A stretch of 64,000 bases of DNA from DATFVJ01 sp963826515 (GCA_963826515.1 CAWGXI010000018.1:1-64000); one strand, 5' to 3'. Positions 33,539 to 42,095 are shown, numbered from the stretch's first letter. Notes: a model not told the origin generated them from the letters alone. Made by a program: numbers and translations.

Positions 33539-33746
33539 ATGCAGAGCGTGTATGCGGCTGCGGACGGCAGCGCGAGCCTACTCCGCCTGGCCAGGGCTGA
33601 CAGCGGCCGAGCCACTCCGGCAGGTGTTGCACGATTACTTCGCCTGGGCCACCACGACGACCATGTCGCGCTACCACGAGTCTGCTGACGATGTCCCCGC
33701 GGGCCTGAGCATTCCGCGATGGTCATGGGACGGACTGCAACGCTGA
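33539..33746 (+). pseudogene. Truncated-haemoglobin-like globin with internal deletion
   Basis: The first 18 codons (MQSVYAAADGSASLLRLA) match the start of an actinobacterial group II globin-like protein. After a deletion of roughly 75 codons and a frame change the end follows: EPLRQVLHDYFAWATTTTMS, RYHESADDVPAGLSIPRWSW, DGLQR, stop at 33744-33746. The proximal-His region is missing, so no haem binding is expected. Confidence 0.7.
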
Positions 33747-33959
33747 GCCGAGCACATCCCGCTCCTGGCCGCTGAAGCTCACTCTCCCAGGCTGGCAGAC
33801 CCCGGCCAGCGCCTCCCCGACGTCAGGGGATGTCACGCCGCCAGCGGCAAATGAGTAAGTTCGCTGACCATTGCGCACCCTCGGCACGCGGCGCCAGGCT
33901 GGCCGCCGGCGTGCGAAGGGGGATGGTTTTGACTGCCGTTGCAACCGTAAAGTGCGGTC

Positions 33960-34631
33960 ATGCCTGCTGACGCTTTGGACCGGGATCTGCCGCGGCTGTA
34001 CCGGGACACACGAGTGCGCGTGGGCTCGCTGGTGTCGGTGGTCGATGACGCTGGTCTGGGGGCTCGGGTGCCGGCGTGTCCTGCGTGGTCGGTGCGGGAC
34101 ATGGTCGCGCATCTGGCGGCCGTCGCCGGCGATGTGGTCGCTGGGCGGCTGACCGGCCCGCCGTCGGAGGAGGAGACGGCCGCTCAGGTAGCCCGGTTTG
34201 CGGGCCAGCCACTGGCCGACGTCCTCGCCAGGTGGGCTGCGATCGCGCCGGAGTTCGAGCACCTCATCGGCGAATTCCAGGTGCGGGCTGCGGTGATCGA
34301 CATCGCGAGCCACGAGCACGACATCCGCGGCGCGATCGGCCTGCCCGGAGCCAGGGACGCCGAGGTGGTCTGGCGTAGCGCCGGCTGGCTGCTCACCGGG
34401 CTGCGGCCGCCGGTTCCGCTGCGGGTGGTGGTGGAGGATGCCCAGTTCCGGCTCGGACCCGGCGGCGGGACGGAGCTCAGGCTCACCACGAGCCGGTTCG
34501 AGGCCTTCCGCTGGCGGATGGGCCGCCGCAGCCGGGCGCAGCTAGCCGCTCTTGACTGGTCCGGTGACCCGGCCGCGGTGATCGACCACTTGGTGGTCTT
34601 CGGCCCGGCAGCCCACGACATCGTTGAGTAA
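33960..34631 (+). CDS. Maleylpyruvate isomerase-family mycothiol-dependent protein
   Basis: 223 residues, ATG at 33960. The four-helix DinB-like domain shows VGSLVSVVDDAGLGARVPAC, WSVRDMVAHLAAVAGDVVAG (metal-site His), LARWAAIAPEFEHLIGEF and VIDIASHEHDIRGAIGLPGA (His-Glu-His region). A C-terminal SCP2-like part follows (LRVVVEDAQFRLGPGGGTEL … DWSGDPAAVIDHLVVFGP). Family members use mycothiol, the actinobacterial thiol. Substrate unknown. Complete. Confidence 0.87.
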   Translation: MPADALDRDLPRLYRDTRVRVGSLVSVVDDAGLGARVPACPAWSVRDMVAHLAAVAGDVVAGRLTGPPSEEETAAQVARFAGQPLADVLARWAAIAPEFEHLIGEFQVRAAVIDIASHEHDIRGAIGLPGARDAEVVWRSAGWLLTGLRPPVPLRVVVEDAQFRLGPGGGTELRLTTSRFEAFRWRMGRRSRAQLAALDWSGDPAAVIDHLVVFGPAAHDIVE

Positions 34632-34849
34632 TCCGGTCGGTGACAAGAAGATCGCGCCAGCAGATCCGCGACCCGCGCGGCACCATTTGCATCGTCCCTC
34701 AAAGACCTGGTCAGATCCCCTCGGCTCGTTCCAGCCAGATGAGCGAGTGACGAACGCCTCCGTTGACGTTGATGCCGAGGCGCGGCTGGGCTGTTTCGGC
34801 TCAAGGCGCCGAGCCGCGGATGGCCGGTGAGGTGACGGGCGGCGGACGG

Positions 34850-35051
34850 GTTTCGGCTGGGCGCGGCACTCGACGAGCGCGCCTTTACCGCCTCCGGCGG
34901 GAAGGACGTCAACGGTGGTGCTGCCACCGTCCAGCAGTACCTTCGTGCCGGGCTCATCGACGCCCTGCGCCTGGTCATCGCCCCCGTCCTGCTCGGCGAC
35001 GGCGAACGGCTCTTCGACCAGCTGGACGGCGGCGCAGCGGGCTACGAATGA
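34850..35051 (+). pseudogene. Dihydrofolate reductase-like (RibD C-terminal) fragment
   Basis: Plus strand, ending at the TGA at 35049: LDERAFTASGGKDVNGGAAT, VQQYLRAGLIDALRLVIAPV, LLGDGERLFDQLDGGAAGYE. This is the C-terminal third of a DHFR-like reductase (bacterial bifunctional deaminase-reductase C-terminal domain). N-terminal part missing; the preceding ~200 bases hold nothing recognisable. Confidence 0.7.
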
Positions 35052-35261
35052 GTCGAGTTGATCAGTTCGCCCGCCGCCACGCACGCCCGGCTCTCCCGGG
35101 CCGGCGGCAGCCCCCTGGCCACGTGACCGGCTGTGGCCGGGCTGGCCACCGTCCCCGGACACGAAAGAGGGACCAGTCCGCAGCGCCACCAGGCGCCACC
35201 AGGTCCTCGCAACGAGGCGTCATCGGCAAGATCACCCCGACCTGGCGCGCGCGCCCGCAGC

Positions 35262-35392
35262 GGCATGAGAGTGAACCTCGGGGTGCGCTCAATGAGCAGC
35301 TATGATGGCGAAATCGTGCAGGCGGACGTGAAATCTGGGATATGTCCCGCTTGGCGCGCCGCCGGCTCGAGCAGGAAAAATACAAGCTCAGG
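35262..35392. repeat. Dispersed repeat element, copy C
   Basis: Nearly full-length copy of 24671-24796, with a few substitutions and one base fewer in the opening segment. Its right end (CTCGAGCAGGAAAAATACAA) is again the antisense tail of a GyrI-like gene, but the rest of that gene is not present. Confidence 0.85.
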
Positions 35393-35642
35393 CCAGACCA
35401 TGTCGAGCAGGCGCACAATGTCGGCGCTTAGCCACACCGTTGGCGTGGGCCGCGCGGTCAGCGGCAGATGAGGACGCTTGGCGGATGGGGCCTGACGCCG
35501 TCCCTAGTGTCTCGTGCAGTGATCGGCGTGAGGTCCGGCAATGACCGCTGGGATCGGATCAGATACAGGATCGGCAGTGAAGCCGGATCTCGGTACGCCG
35601 TATCAGCGCGCCCCCAGGGGCGTCCTGACCGATAGTGACCAT

Positions 35643-35778
35643 ATGCACGATCGCGCATGCGTGCGCCGATTGAGGTAATCTCAGGCCAGCCACGGCAACG
35701 AAATGAATGATCGTGCATATGGCGCCTGGGGTGGGGCCGACACAAGAGGGTAGACTACCCGTATGCACGATCGTGCAA
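35643..35778. promoter_or_regulatory. Three operator-like palindromes upstream of hipB
   Basis: Three related sites centred on GATC: ATGCACGATCGCGCAT (35643-35658), ATGAATGATCGTGCAT (35703-35718) and ATGCACGATCGTGCAA (35763-35778), whose core TGCACGATCGTGCA is a perfect palindrome. Spacing is exactly 60 bases each. The third overlaps the hipB start codon. A short inverted repeat GGGTAGACTACCC (35749-35761) precedes it. HipB proteins repress their own operon by binding such repeats. Confidence 0.75.
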
Positions 35779-36005
35779 ATGACCCGGCCGTCTGGGCGGA
35801 GGAGATCCGGCGTCGGCGACTTGAGCTGGGACTCCGCCAAGACGAGCTCGCTGCGCTTGCTGGCGTGTCCACGCGCTTTGTCCATACCCTTGAGCAAGGC
35901 AAGCCAACCGTGCGGCTGGACAAGGTACTCGCCGTGCTGGGCCAGTTGGGTCTGGATCTGGTGCTGGAGCCTGGTACTGGCGTTATCCGCCATGGTAAGG
36001 GCTGA
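35763..36005 (+). CDS. hipB: HipB-type antitoxin / autorepressor
   Basis: 80 residues. Cro/CI-type HTH covers ~12-65: WAEEIRRRRLELGLRQDELA, ALAGVSTRFVHTLEQGKPTV, RLDKVLAVLGQLGLDLVL. It ends five bases before hipA, in the order usual for hipBA. The start ATG at 35763 lies inside an operator-like palindrome and has only a weak upstream purine stretch, so a leaderless or otherwise tightly self-controlled start is possible. It should neutralise HipA and repress the operon. Confidence 0.9.
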   Translation: MHDRANDPAVWAEEIRRRRLELGLRQDELAALAGVSTRFVHTLEQGKPTVRLDKVLAVLGQLGLDLVLEPGTGVIRHGKG

Positions 36006-36010
36006 GTAAG

Positions 36011-37246
36011 TTGGCCCGCACCTCCCTGCGCCAGCTGCGGCTTGTCAAGTACGCCGACGTCTACAAGGCAGGCGTGCTGGCCGGCGTCCTGCACCGGCTG
36101 CCGGACCGAACAGAGTTCCGCTACTTGCCGGAGTACCTCGACGCCGGGGGGCCGCCGGTGGCTTGGAGCCTACCCGCGAGGGCGGAAGCCTTTACCGCAC
36201 CCGCAGCGGCGGTGGCTGCGTTCTTCGCCGGATTGCTGCCAGAGGGCAGGCGATTGACGGCGCTGCGCCGCACTGTGGGTACCTCAGCCGACGACGAGTT
36301 CTCGATGCTGCTAGCGGTCGGCGGTGACACCATCGGCGACGTTCAGGTCCTCCCGGCTGGCGATACACTCGCCGACACCAGGCCGATCGTTGTTGATGAC
36401 TTCAGCAAGGTCGTCTTCGCCGACCTGTTCGCCCAGGCAATTGGCCAGCGGCCGGATCGCATCGCTCTGCCGGGCGTGCAGGACAAGATCTCCGGACAGA
36501 TGCTGAACGTGCCTGTAAATGGCCGGTCACGCGCCTACATCCTGAAGCTCAACCCGCCGGAATTCCCACATCTCGTGGAAAACGAGTACTTCTTCTTCCG
36601 CGCGGCCGCGCGCACGCGGCTGAGACTAGCCGATGTCGAACTGGCACATGATCGGCTAGGGGCGCCGGGCCTGCTTGTGCGCAGATTCGACCGGATCCCC
36701 GAAGGGGACCACCTGCGGCTGCTTGCCGTCGAGGACGCCTGCCAGGTTCTCGGCCGATGGCCCGGCGACAAGTACGTGATCTCCACCGAGGACGCCATCA
36801 CTGGTCTTGCACGGTGCTGCCGTGCACCCGGCGTGGCTGCCCTGGAACTCTACCGGCTGCTCGTCTTCGCGTACCTCTCAGGCAACGGAGACCTTCACGC
36901 CAAAAATCTCGCGATACTAAAGGACCAACGGGATGAGTGGAGAGTCGCCCCGGCGTACGACCTGCCCTCCTCAGCCGTCTACGGCGACCGCACCATGGCA
37001 CTGCCCATCGGCGGCAGAATCCGTCAGCAGATCTCCTGGCCGATGCTGCGAAGCCTCAGCGAAGCCATCGGCATTCCCGGACGGCTAGCTGCCGACGTCG
37101 TCCGCGAGCAGGTCGCGGCTGCCGACACCTGGATCGAGGAAGTCAGCCAACTCCCCTTCGAAGCCAACACCATCCGCAACCTACGGCGACTCGCCCGTTC
37201 CCGCATCCGTCACATTCAGCCTGAGACACAGCAGCGCACCCAATAG
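36011..37246 (+). CDS. hipA: HipA-type serine/threonine kinase toxin
   Basis: 411 residues from a TTG at 36011. N-subdomain-1 (VYKAGVLAGVLHRLPDRTEF) is followed by the HipA core with LPGVQDKISGQM (153-164, the flexible autophosphorylation loop containing Ser161), AYILKLNPPEFPHLVENEYF (Lys179 for ATP, Glu), VRRFDR, and the catalytic loop SGNGDLHAKNLAIL (290-303; Asp294, His296, Asn299) followed by APAYDLPSS with the metal-binding Asp317. E. coli HipA phosphorylates a glutamyl-tRNA synthetase and induces persistence; the target here is not known. All catalytic residues are present, so the toxin is probably active. Confidence 0.92.
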   Translation: MARTSLRQLRLVKYADVYKAGVLAGVLHRLPDRTEFRYLPEYLDAGGPPVAWSLPARAEAFTAPAAAVAAFFAGLLPEGRRLTALRRTVGTSADDEFSMLLAVGGDTIGDVQVLPAGDTLADTRPIVVDDFSKVVFADLFAQAIGQRPDRIALPGVQDKISGQMLNVPVNGRSRAYILKLNPPEFPHLVENEYFFFRAAARTRLRLADVELAHDRLGAPGLLVRRFDRIPEGDHLRLLAVEDACQVLGRWPGDKYVISTEDAITGLARCCRAPGVAALELYRLLVFAYLSGNGDLHAKNLAILKDQRDEWRVAPAYDLPSSAVYGDRTMALPIGGRIRQQISWPMLRSLSEAIGIPGRLAADVVREQVAAADTWIEEVSQLPFEANTIRNLRRLARSRIRHIQPETQQRTQ

Positions 37247-37429
37247 CTGACACAGTCGGAATAGCTAACCGTCGATATGGGGCAATGCGTCACCCAGTCC
37301 GAACGGCCGACGTACACACTCACATCTGGCATTATCTGGCGTCCGCTTCGCGCGCTTCGTGCACAGCGCTGTACGATCCGTCGATCGGCGATCTGGAGAC
37401 AACCAGGTGGTCCAGGGCACGCTACTCGG

Positions 37430-37765
37430 CGAGTTCATCGACGGTGAGTTCGTGACGCGCCTGCTCACGGACTGCTGGCCCGTGTCCGCATGAGCCAACC
37501 GCAGTCACCGGGCGCCTGCTGCCCCGCCGCCGAGGGGTATCGCGACGAACACGGTCTTGCCGGGGCCGTTGCGGTCCTCCTCGACTCCCCGCACCGGCGC
37601 CGTGGACCATCGCGTTCGTCACCAGCTCACTCACGATGAGCTCGGTGAGATCGGCATGCTCGCCAAGTCCCCGCCAGGGAGCGTCTTGCGGGCTTGCTCG
37701 CGGGCTCGGCCGACCTGGATCGGCTCCCGGTCCAGCAGCTGACGGCAAGCTCATGCGGTGTGGCC
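37430..37765 (-). pseudogene. ATP-binding (anti-sigma/RsbW-like) protein remnant
   Basis: Minus strand: LGEHADLTELIVSELVTNAM followed by VHGAGAG, the N-box of a GHKL-type serine kinase/anti-sigma ATPase, then in another frame KTVFVAIPLGGG at the C-terminal end. Several frameshifts and no clear start. 37247-37430 and 37770-38219 hold nothing else I can identify. Confidence 0.6.
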
Positions 37766-38219
37766 ACCAGCATTCACGCCTCCTCACGCCCGCGACAGCG
37801 CCCCGGGAGCCCAGATCCAGCCGCCGGGCGCGACGGGTCCGGCGTTCGGCGCGGCCGTCGGACTCACCCGGTGGAAAGATCTTCAAGCTGCGCCGGACCG
37901 TGGCCGCACTTCGCCATGGTGGTGCGATCGTCGTTGACGACATGGACGTCACACGCGACGAAGATGAGCACCTTCGGTCCTATCATCTGGCCGGCGGGTG
38001 CCACCGACCTTGGTGAGGCCGGTGGGCGGCACAACGTCGCGTCCCGGCGAGCGGCGCGGCAGAGGTCGTGGTGTGAATTCTGCTACTGCTGCGGACCGGT
38101 CCGCGCGGGCTGAGTGCGGCCGGCGTCTAGCGTCCTGCGAGGGGCGTTCGGCTCTAGGTAGGGATCGCCGCGGCTGTCATGGTTGGACGTAGGAGCCGGG
38201 GGAGCGGGGAGGCGGGAGA

Positions 38220-39521
38220 GTGGCGGCGGTGATGTCCCTCTTGGGCGGTACGCGACGGGCCGCGAACGCGGTTGGCGACCCGTCGGGGATGGCGCGCGCG
38301 GCCGGCGGGGTCACGGTGGGCGTGGAGGAGGAGTTCGTGCTGCTGGACCCGTCCACCGGGGACGCTGCTGCGGCCGGCCCGGATCTGGTGCAGATGCTCG
38401 ACGGGGAGCCGGGGGTGGGGCCAGAGCTGATGCGGTTCCAGGTGGAGATCGCGACTGGGGTGTGTACCGGCCTGGACAGTGTCGGCCGCGAGCTGGCCCG
38501 GCTCCGGCGGCTCGTCGCGGACGCTGCGGCGCGTCTGGGCTGCCGCCTGGTGGCGTCGGGCACCGCGCCGTACCGCACGCCCGGGCTGGCCGCCGTGACG
38601 GACCAGCCCCGTTACCAGGAGCTGGCGCGCCGGTACGGCCAGTTGGTGGCCGATGCCGGCGGCACCTGCGCCTGCCACGTGCACGTCGGGGTTCCCTGCC
38701 GGGATCTCGGTGTCCAGGTGCTGGCGCGGCTGCGGCCCTGGCTTGCCACGCTGCTCGCGATCACGGTGAACTCGCCGATCGCGGGCGGTCGCGACACGGG
38801 ATGGGCAAGCGGGCGGTACCCGCTGTGGTCACGCTGGCCGACGGCGACGGCGCCCGCGGTGTGGCCGGACGCCGCTGCCTACGATGCGGTGGTCCGCCGC
38901 CTTGTCGGGCGGGGCGCGGCGCTCGACGAGCGGAGCGTGTACGTCTTCGCGCGGCTTTCGCCGCGCTACCCGACGGTGGAGGTCCGGGTCGCGGACGTCT
39001 GCCTCGACGTCGATACCGCAGTGCTGCTGGCCGGGCTGACCCGCGCTCTCGTCGCGACCGCCCTGGCGGAGGTTCGCCGGGGGACGCCGGTGGCAGCGGC
39101 GCCGGCCCGGTGGGTCGACGGGGCCCTTGCCGCTGCGGCACGGCACGGGCTCGCCGGAGCCGGGGTCGATCCGTTCACGGGGCAGGTCGTCGATGCGCGC
39201 AGCCTGCGGTCCCGCCTCCTCGATCATGTCCACGCCGCGCTCAGCGACCGGGGCGACGCGGAGACCGTCACCGGGCTGCTGCACCGGCTCGACGACCGGG
39301 GCACCGGGGCCGACCGCCAGCGAGCGCTCTTCGCCGGCGCCGTGTCCGCGCCCGGGTTCGTCGAGGCGCTCGCCCGCGCGACACTGTCCGGCGGCGAGCC
39401 GGCTTGCGGCGGCCAGCCGAACACGGGATCCAAGCGGCCGGCGCCCGCGTGGACGCCAGGGCCGGCTCCCGCCGTCCCCCTCACGCGAGCGCGGTGGTCC
39501 GCCGACGATTTCTATGTCTGA
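38220..39521 (+). CDS. YbdK-type glutamate-cysteine ligase
   Basis: 433 residues from the GTG at 38220 (an ATG at 38232 is also possible). Carboxylate-amine ligase of the glutamine-synthetase-like GCS2 group: VTVGVEEEFVLLDPSTGDAA with the metal-binding Glu cluster, MRFQVEIATGVC, QPRYQELARRYGQLVADAGG, CACHVHVGVPCRDLGVQVLA, TVNSPIAGGRDTGWASGRYP and PTVEVRVADVCLDVDTAVLL. It joins glutamate to cysteine or a related amine. Twelve bases separate it from arsM, so it heads the arsenic island, where extra thiol or γ-glutamyl-cysteine could help bind arsenite; that link is inferred. Confidence 0.88.
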   Translation: MAAVMSLLGGTRRAANAVGDPSGMARAAGGVTVGVEEEFVLLDPSTGDAAAAGPDLVQMLDGEPGVGPELMRFQVEIATGVCTGLDSVGRELARLRRLVADAAARLGCRLVASGTAPYRTPGLAAVTDQPRYQELARRYGQLVADAGGTCACHVHVGVPCRDLGVQVLARLRPWLATLLAITVNSPIAGGRDTGWASGRYPLWSRWPTATAPAVWPDAAAYDAVVRRLVGRGAALDERSVYVFARLSPRYPTVEVRVADVCLDVDTAVLLAGLTRALVATALAEVRRGTPVAAAPARWVDGALAAAARHGLAGAGVDPFTGQVVDARSLRSRLLDHVHAALSDRGDAETVTGLLHRLDDRGTGADRQRALFAGAVSAPGFVEALARATLSGGEPACGGQPNTGSKRPAPAWTPGPAPAVPLTRARWSADDFYV

Positions 39522-39532
39522 GGGTGATCGGG

Positions 39533-40336
39533 ATGAGCGACCAGACAAGCACCGATCTGCGCGAAGAGGTCCGGTCCCGGTACGCCGACGCCGCGCGCGC
39601 CGTCTTGGAGCCGCAGGCCGGCGTCACCGCCTCGTGCTGCGGCAGCTCGGCCACGGACCCGTGCTGCGGCGCAGGGTCGGCAGCTGCGGAAGCGGTCGGC
39701 GGCTTCAGCGAGGATCTCTATCGCGAGGGGGAAACCGATGGGCTGCCGCAGGAGGCGGTGCTGGCGAGCCTTGGCTGCGGTAACCCGCTGGCGGTCGCGG
39801 ACCTGCACGAGGGAGAGCGGGTGCTGGACTTGGGCTCGGGCGGTGGCATCGACGTGCTGCTCTCAGCCCGGCGGGTCGGCCCGTCCGGGTTCGCCTACGG
39901 CGTGGACATGACTGACGAGATGCTGACCCTGGCCCGCGCCAACGCCGCCAAGGCCGGAGCTGAAAACGTTGAGTTCCTCAAGGGCGAGGTCGAAGCCCTG
40001 CCGCTGCCCGATCAGGCGGTGGATGTGGTGATCTCCAACTGTGTGATCAACCTGTCCACCGACAAGCCCGCGGTGCTCGCCGAGATGTTCCGGGTCCTGG
40101 TTCCGGGCGGGCGGATTGGCATCACCGACGTGGTCGCTGAGGACCACCTCACGCCCGCCGACCGCGCCGCCGCCGGCTCCTACTTCGGGTGCATCGCCGG
40201 CGCCCTGTCCCGCAGCGAGTACCTCGACGGGCTCACCGCAGCCGGGTTCACCGGCGCATCGGTCACCTTCACCACCGAGGCTGCCCCCGGCATGCACTCA
40301 GCCATCATCCGGGCCGTCAAGCCCGCCGCCACCTGA
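39533..40336 (+). CDS. arsM: Arsenite methyltransferase
   Basis: 267 residues, ATG at 39533 after GAGGG. SAM-dependent enzyme that methylates As(III) to mono-, di- and trimethyl species. SAM-binding motif LDLGSGGGID at 98-107. All three conserved arsenite-binding cysteines are present: Cys82 (SLGCGNP), Cys170 (ISNCVINL) and Cys220 (YFGCIAGAL). Two additional vicinal pairs near the N-terminus (Cys35-36, Cys44-45) could help capture arsenite. It follows the GCS2 ligase in an apparent operon. Methylation paired with the ArsI demethylase downstream is unusual but known. Confidence 0.95.
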   Translation: MSDQTSTDLREEVRSRYADAARAVLEPQAGVTASCCGSSATDPCCGAGSAAAEAVGGFSEDLYREGETDGLPQEAVLASLGCGNPLAVADLHEGERVLDLGSGGGIDVLLSARRVGPSGFAYGVDMTDEMLTLARANAAKAGAENVEFLKGEVEALPLPDQAVDVVISNCVINLSTDKPAVLAEMFRVLVPGGRIGITDVVAEDHLTPADRAAAGSYFGCIAGALSRSEYLDGLTAAGFTGASVTFTTEAAPGMHSAIIRAVKPAAT

Positions 40337-40339
40337 CCG

Positions 40340-40450
40340 GTGCCTACGCCGCCGCCACGAGCTACGTCCCCCTGCCACCCCGAATCCAGCAACTCGCCCA
40401 CCACGCTCAAGCAAGTAACCGGCCCCAACGGAAGCCACCTCCTCAGCTGA
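40340..40450 (+). pseudogene. PstS C-terminal scrap
   Basis: Plus strand reads AYAAATSYVPLPPRIQQLAH then, after a frameshift, LKQVTGPNGSHLLS to a stop near 40449. This matches the end of the pstS at 44961-46109 (TLYVPLPSRIQALARSMLQQ, VTGPQGTHFLG). It shows that another pstS once followed arsM. 40450-40610 has no gene. Confidence 0.75.
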
Positions 40451-40611
40451 CCGTGCCGCGTGCGCGGGACACCGGAGGCAAGCCCGCTGTCGGCGACCCT
40501 GATGCACTCCGCGGGTAAGGAGAACACGCACCGAACCGAAGTTCGGTGCACCAGCCGGCGCATCCTCATGTGTGCGCTGAGGTCTTGCGGGTGCCCGGGC
40601 ACCGGCTTCGG

Positions 40612-40976
40612 TCACTGGCGTGCACCTGATGACGCTGGTGCTGGGACGGGGGCTGGCTGGGCGGGGACGGGACACCTCATGACGATGTCGGCCGTGGTGG
40701 GGAAGCAATCCACGCACGCGTCGTTGATCCGGTAGTAGGTGGCCGCGCCCCGATGCTCGAAGAGCAGGAACTGCGCCTCCGCCAGCACCTTGAGATGAGC
40801 AGAGCCGGTGGACTGCCGACGTCGCCGGCGGCGACGATTTCGCCCACGTTCACCGGCCCGGCCCGGCGGGCGAGCAGCGAGACGAGCTGGAACCTGGTGG
40901 GGTCGGCGAGCGCCTTGAACCAGCTGGCGTACTCGGCGGCCATGGACTGGTCGAGAGGCTGATCGAGGTGCTTCAT
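40612..40976 (-). pseudogene. ArsR-family regulator, frameshifted
   Basis: Start at 40976: MKHLDQPLDQSMAAEYASWF, KALADPTRFQLVSLLARRAG, PVNVGEIVAAGDVG; a missing base near 40810 then shifts the frame. The next frame supplies STGSAHLKVLAEAQFLLFEH, RGAATYYRINDACVDCFPTT and ends at 40612. Winged helix with C-terminal Cys pair (ACVDC) characteristic of some metalloid ArsR proteins. One base would restore it. Confidence 0.8.
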
Positions 40977-41099
40977 CGCTCATCGTCGATGACCGATGAC
41001 TGGTGAGAACGGAAGAACTCCGGCGCCAGGTATACCGTGATGAGGTAGGCCATCCTGTCAGGTATGGCCCGGTCCCGCGGGGCCTCATGGCGGCCCGGG

Positions 41100-41516
41100 T
41101 TACTGTGGCGGGTCTCCGATCAGCGCGCCGAGGCTGGCCAGCGCCTCTGTCCGGGCCCGGTAGTAAACCCATACGCCACGCTTCTCGCGGTCCAGCAGGC
41201 CGGCGTCGTGCAGCACCTTGAGGTGGTGGCTGATGGTCGGCTGGGACAGGTCGAAGGCGTCCGTGAGGTCGCAGACGCACGCCTCGCCGCCTTCTCGGGA
41301 GGCGACCAGGGACATCAGCCGGAGCCGGACCGGCTCCGCGAGCGCCTTCAGCAGCGGCGCTACCTGCCCGGCCTGCTCCGGGGAGAGTGGCACCTGGGAC
41401 AGCGGGGCGCAGCACACGGCCTGGCCAGCCTGCTGGGACGGCAGGTGGACCTGCGTCCCCGGGGCGCAGCAGGCACCGGCCCTCGCCTGGTCCAGTACCA
41501 CGAGAGACTTCGACAT
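41100..41516 (-). CDS. arsR: ArsR-family arsenic repressor with N-terminal Cys pairs
   Basis: 138 residues. Winged-helix domain ~55-130: LKALAEPVRLRLMSLVASRE, GGEACVCDLTDAFDLSQPTI, SHHLKVLHDAGLLDREKRGV. Cys80 and Cys82 form the α3 As(III)-binding motif. The N-terminal extension carries two vicinal pairs, Cys16-17 and Cys35-36, reminiscent of repressors that use N-terminal cysteines. Divergent from arsI across 91 bases, so it likely represses arsI and itself. Confidence 0.93.
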   Translation of the reverse strand: MSKSLVVLDQARAGACCAPGTQVHLPSQQAGQAVCCAPLSQVPLSPEQAGQVAPLLKALAEPVRLRLMSLVASREGGEACVCDLTDAFDLSQPTISHHLKVLHDAGLLDREKRGVWVYYRARTEALASLGALIGDPPQ

Positions 41517-41607
41517 ACGTATATATTGACAGACTCAAATGTCTTGTGGCAAGCTCGGCAGCGCAAGTAGACATAGACAGCTATCAATACCTAGGGGAGG
41601 TCCTGTC
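41517..41607. promoter_or_regulatory. Divergent arsR/arsI operator-promoter region
   Basis: AT-rich for this genome: CATACGTATATATTGACAGA and ACATAGACAGCTATCAATAC lie on either side of the centre and are partly inverted relatives (TATTGACAG / AGCTATCAATA), as expected of ArsR boxes. A good ribosome site, GGGGAGG, precedes arsI. Confidence 0.65.
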
Positions 41608-42072
41608 ATGTCCCGCCGTTTCCAGCTCGCCCTCAACGTCAATGACATCGGCGAAGCCGTCACGTTCTACTCCAGGCTGTTCGGCACCGAGCCGGCCAAG
41701 GTACGGCCCGGTTACGCCAACTTCGCCATCGCCGAGCCTCCGCTCAAGCTCGTGCTGCTGGAGAACCCCGGCCAGGGCGGCAGCCTCAACCACCTGGGCG
41801 TCGAGGTGCCCGACACCGATACCGTCGAAGCTGAGCAGGCGCGTCTGGCCGGGACCGGGCTCGCCCCGGCCAGGGAGCGCGACACCACCTGCTGCTACGC
41901 CAGGCAGGACAAGTTCTGGGTCCAGGGCGCACCCGACGGGGAGTCCTGGGAGATCTACACCGTCCTGGCCGACAGCCCGACCTTCTACGGCGAGCGTCAC
42001 GGCGCGCAGTGCTGCGGCGGCCCCGGCGGCCACGGCGGCCAGCCGGCCTCCTCACTGGCCCAGTGCTGCTAG
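41608..42072 (+). CDS. arsI: ArsI C-As lyase (VOC family)
   Basis: 154 residues, ATG at 41608. Fe(II)-dependent dioxygenase of the vicinal oxygen chelate fold that cleaves the carbon-arsenic bond of methylarsenite. Predicted iron ligands are Gln6, His62 (LNHLGVEV) and Glu115 (SWEIYTV), and the substrate-binding vicinal Cys95-Cys96 is present (DTTCCYARQDKFWV). The C-terminal tail has two more Cys pairs, 135-136 and 153-154, flanking a Gly/His-rich stretch. CadI-type cadmium proteins are related, but the Cys pair and island context favour ArsI. Divergent from arsR. Confidence 0.92.
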   Translation: MSRRFQLALNVNDIGEAVTFYSRLFGTEPAKVRPGYANFAIAEPPLKLVLLENPGQGGSLNHLGVEVPDTDTVEAEQARLAGTGLAPARERDTTCCYARQDKFWVQGAPDGESWEIYTVLADSPTFYGERHGAQCCGGPGGHGGQPASSLAQCC

Positions 42073-42095
42073 GAACCTGCTGGCGGCTGAGGACA

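Noticed and set aside
38183..39532. Long upstream extension of the arsM frame
   Set aside because: The frame is open for 450 codons upstream, but that DNA encodes the GCS2 ligase in another frame with clear homology. arsM starts at 39533.
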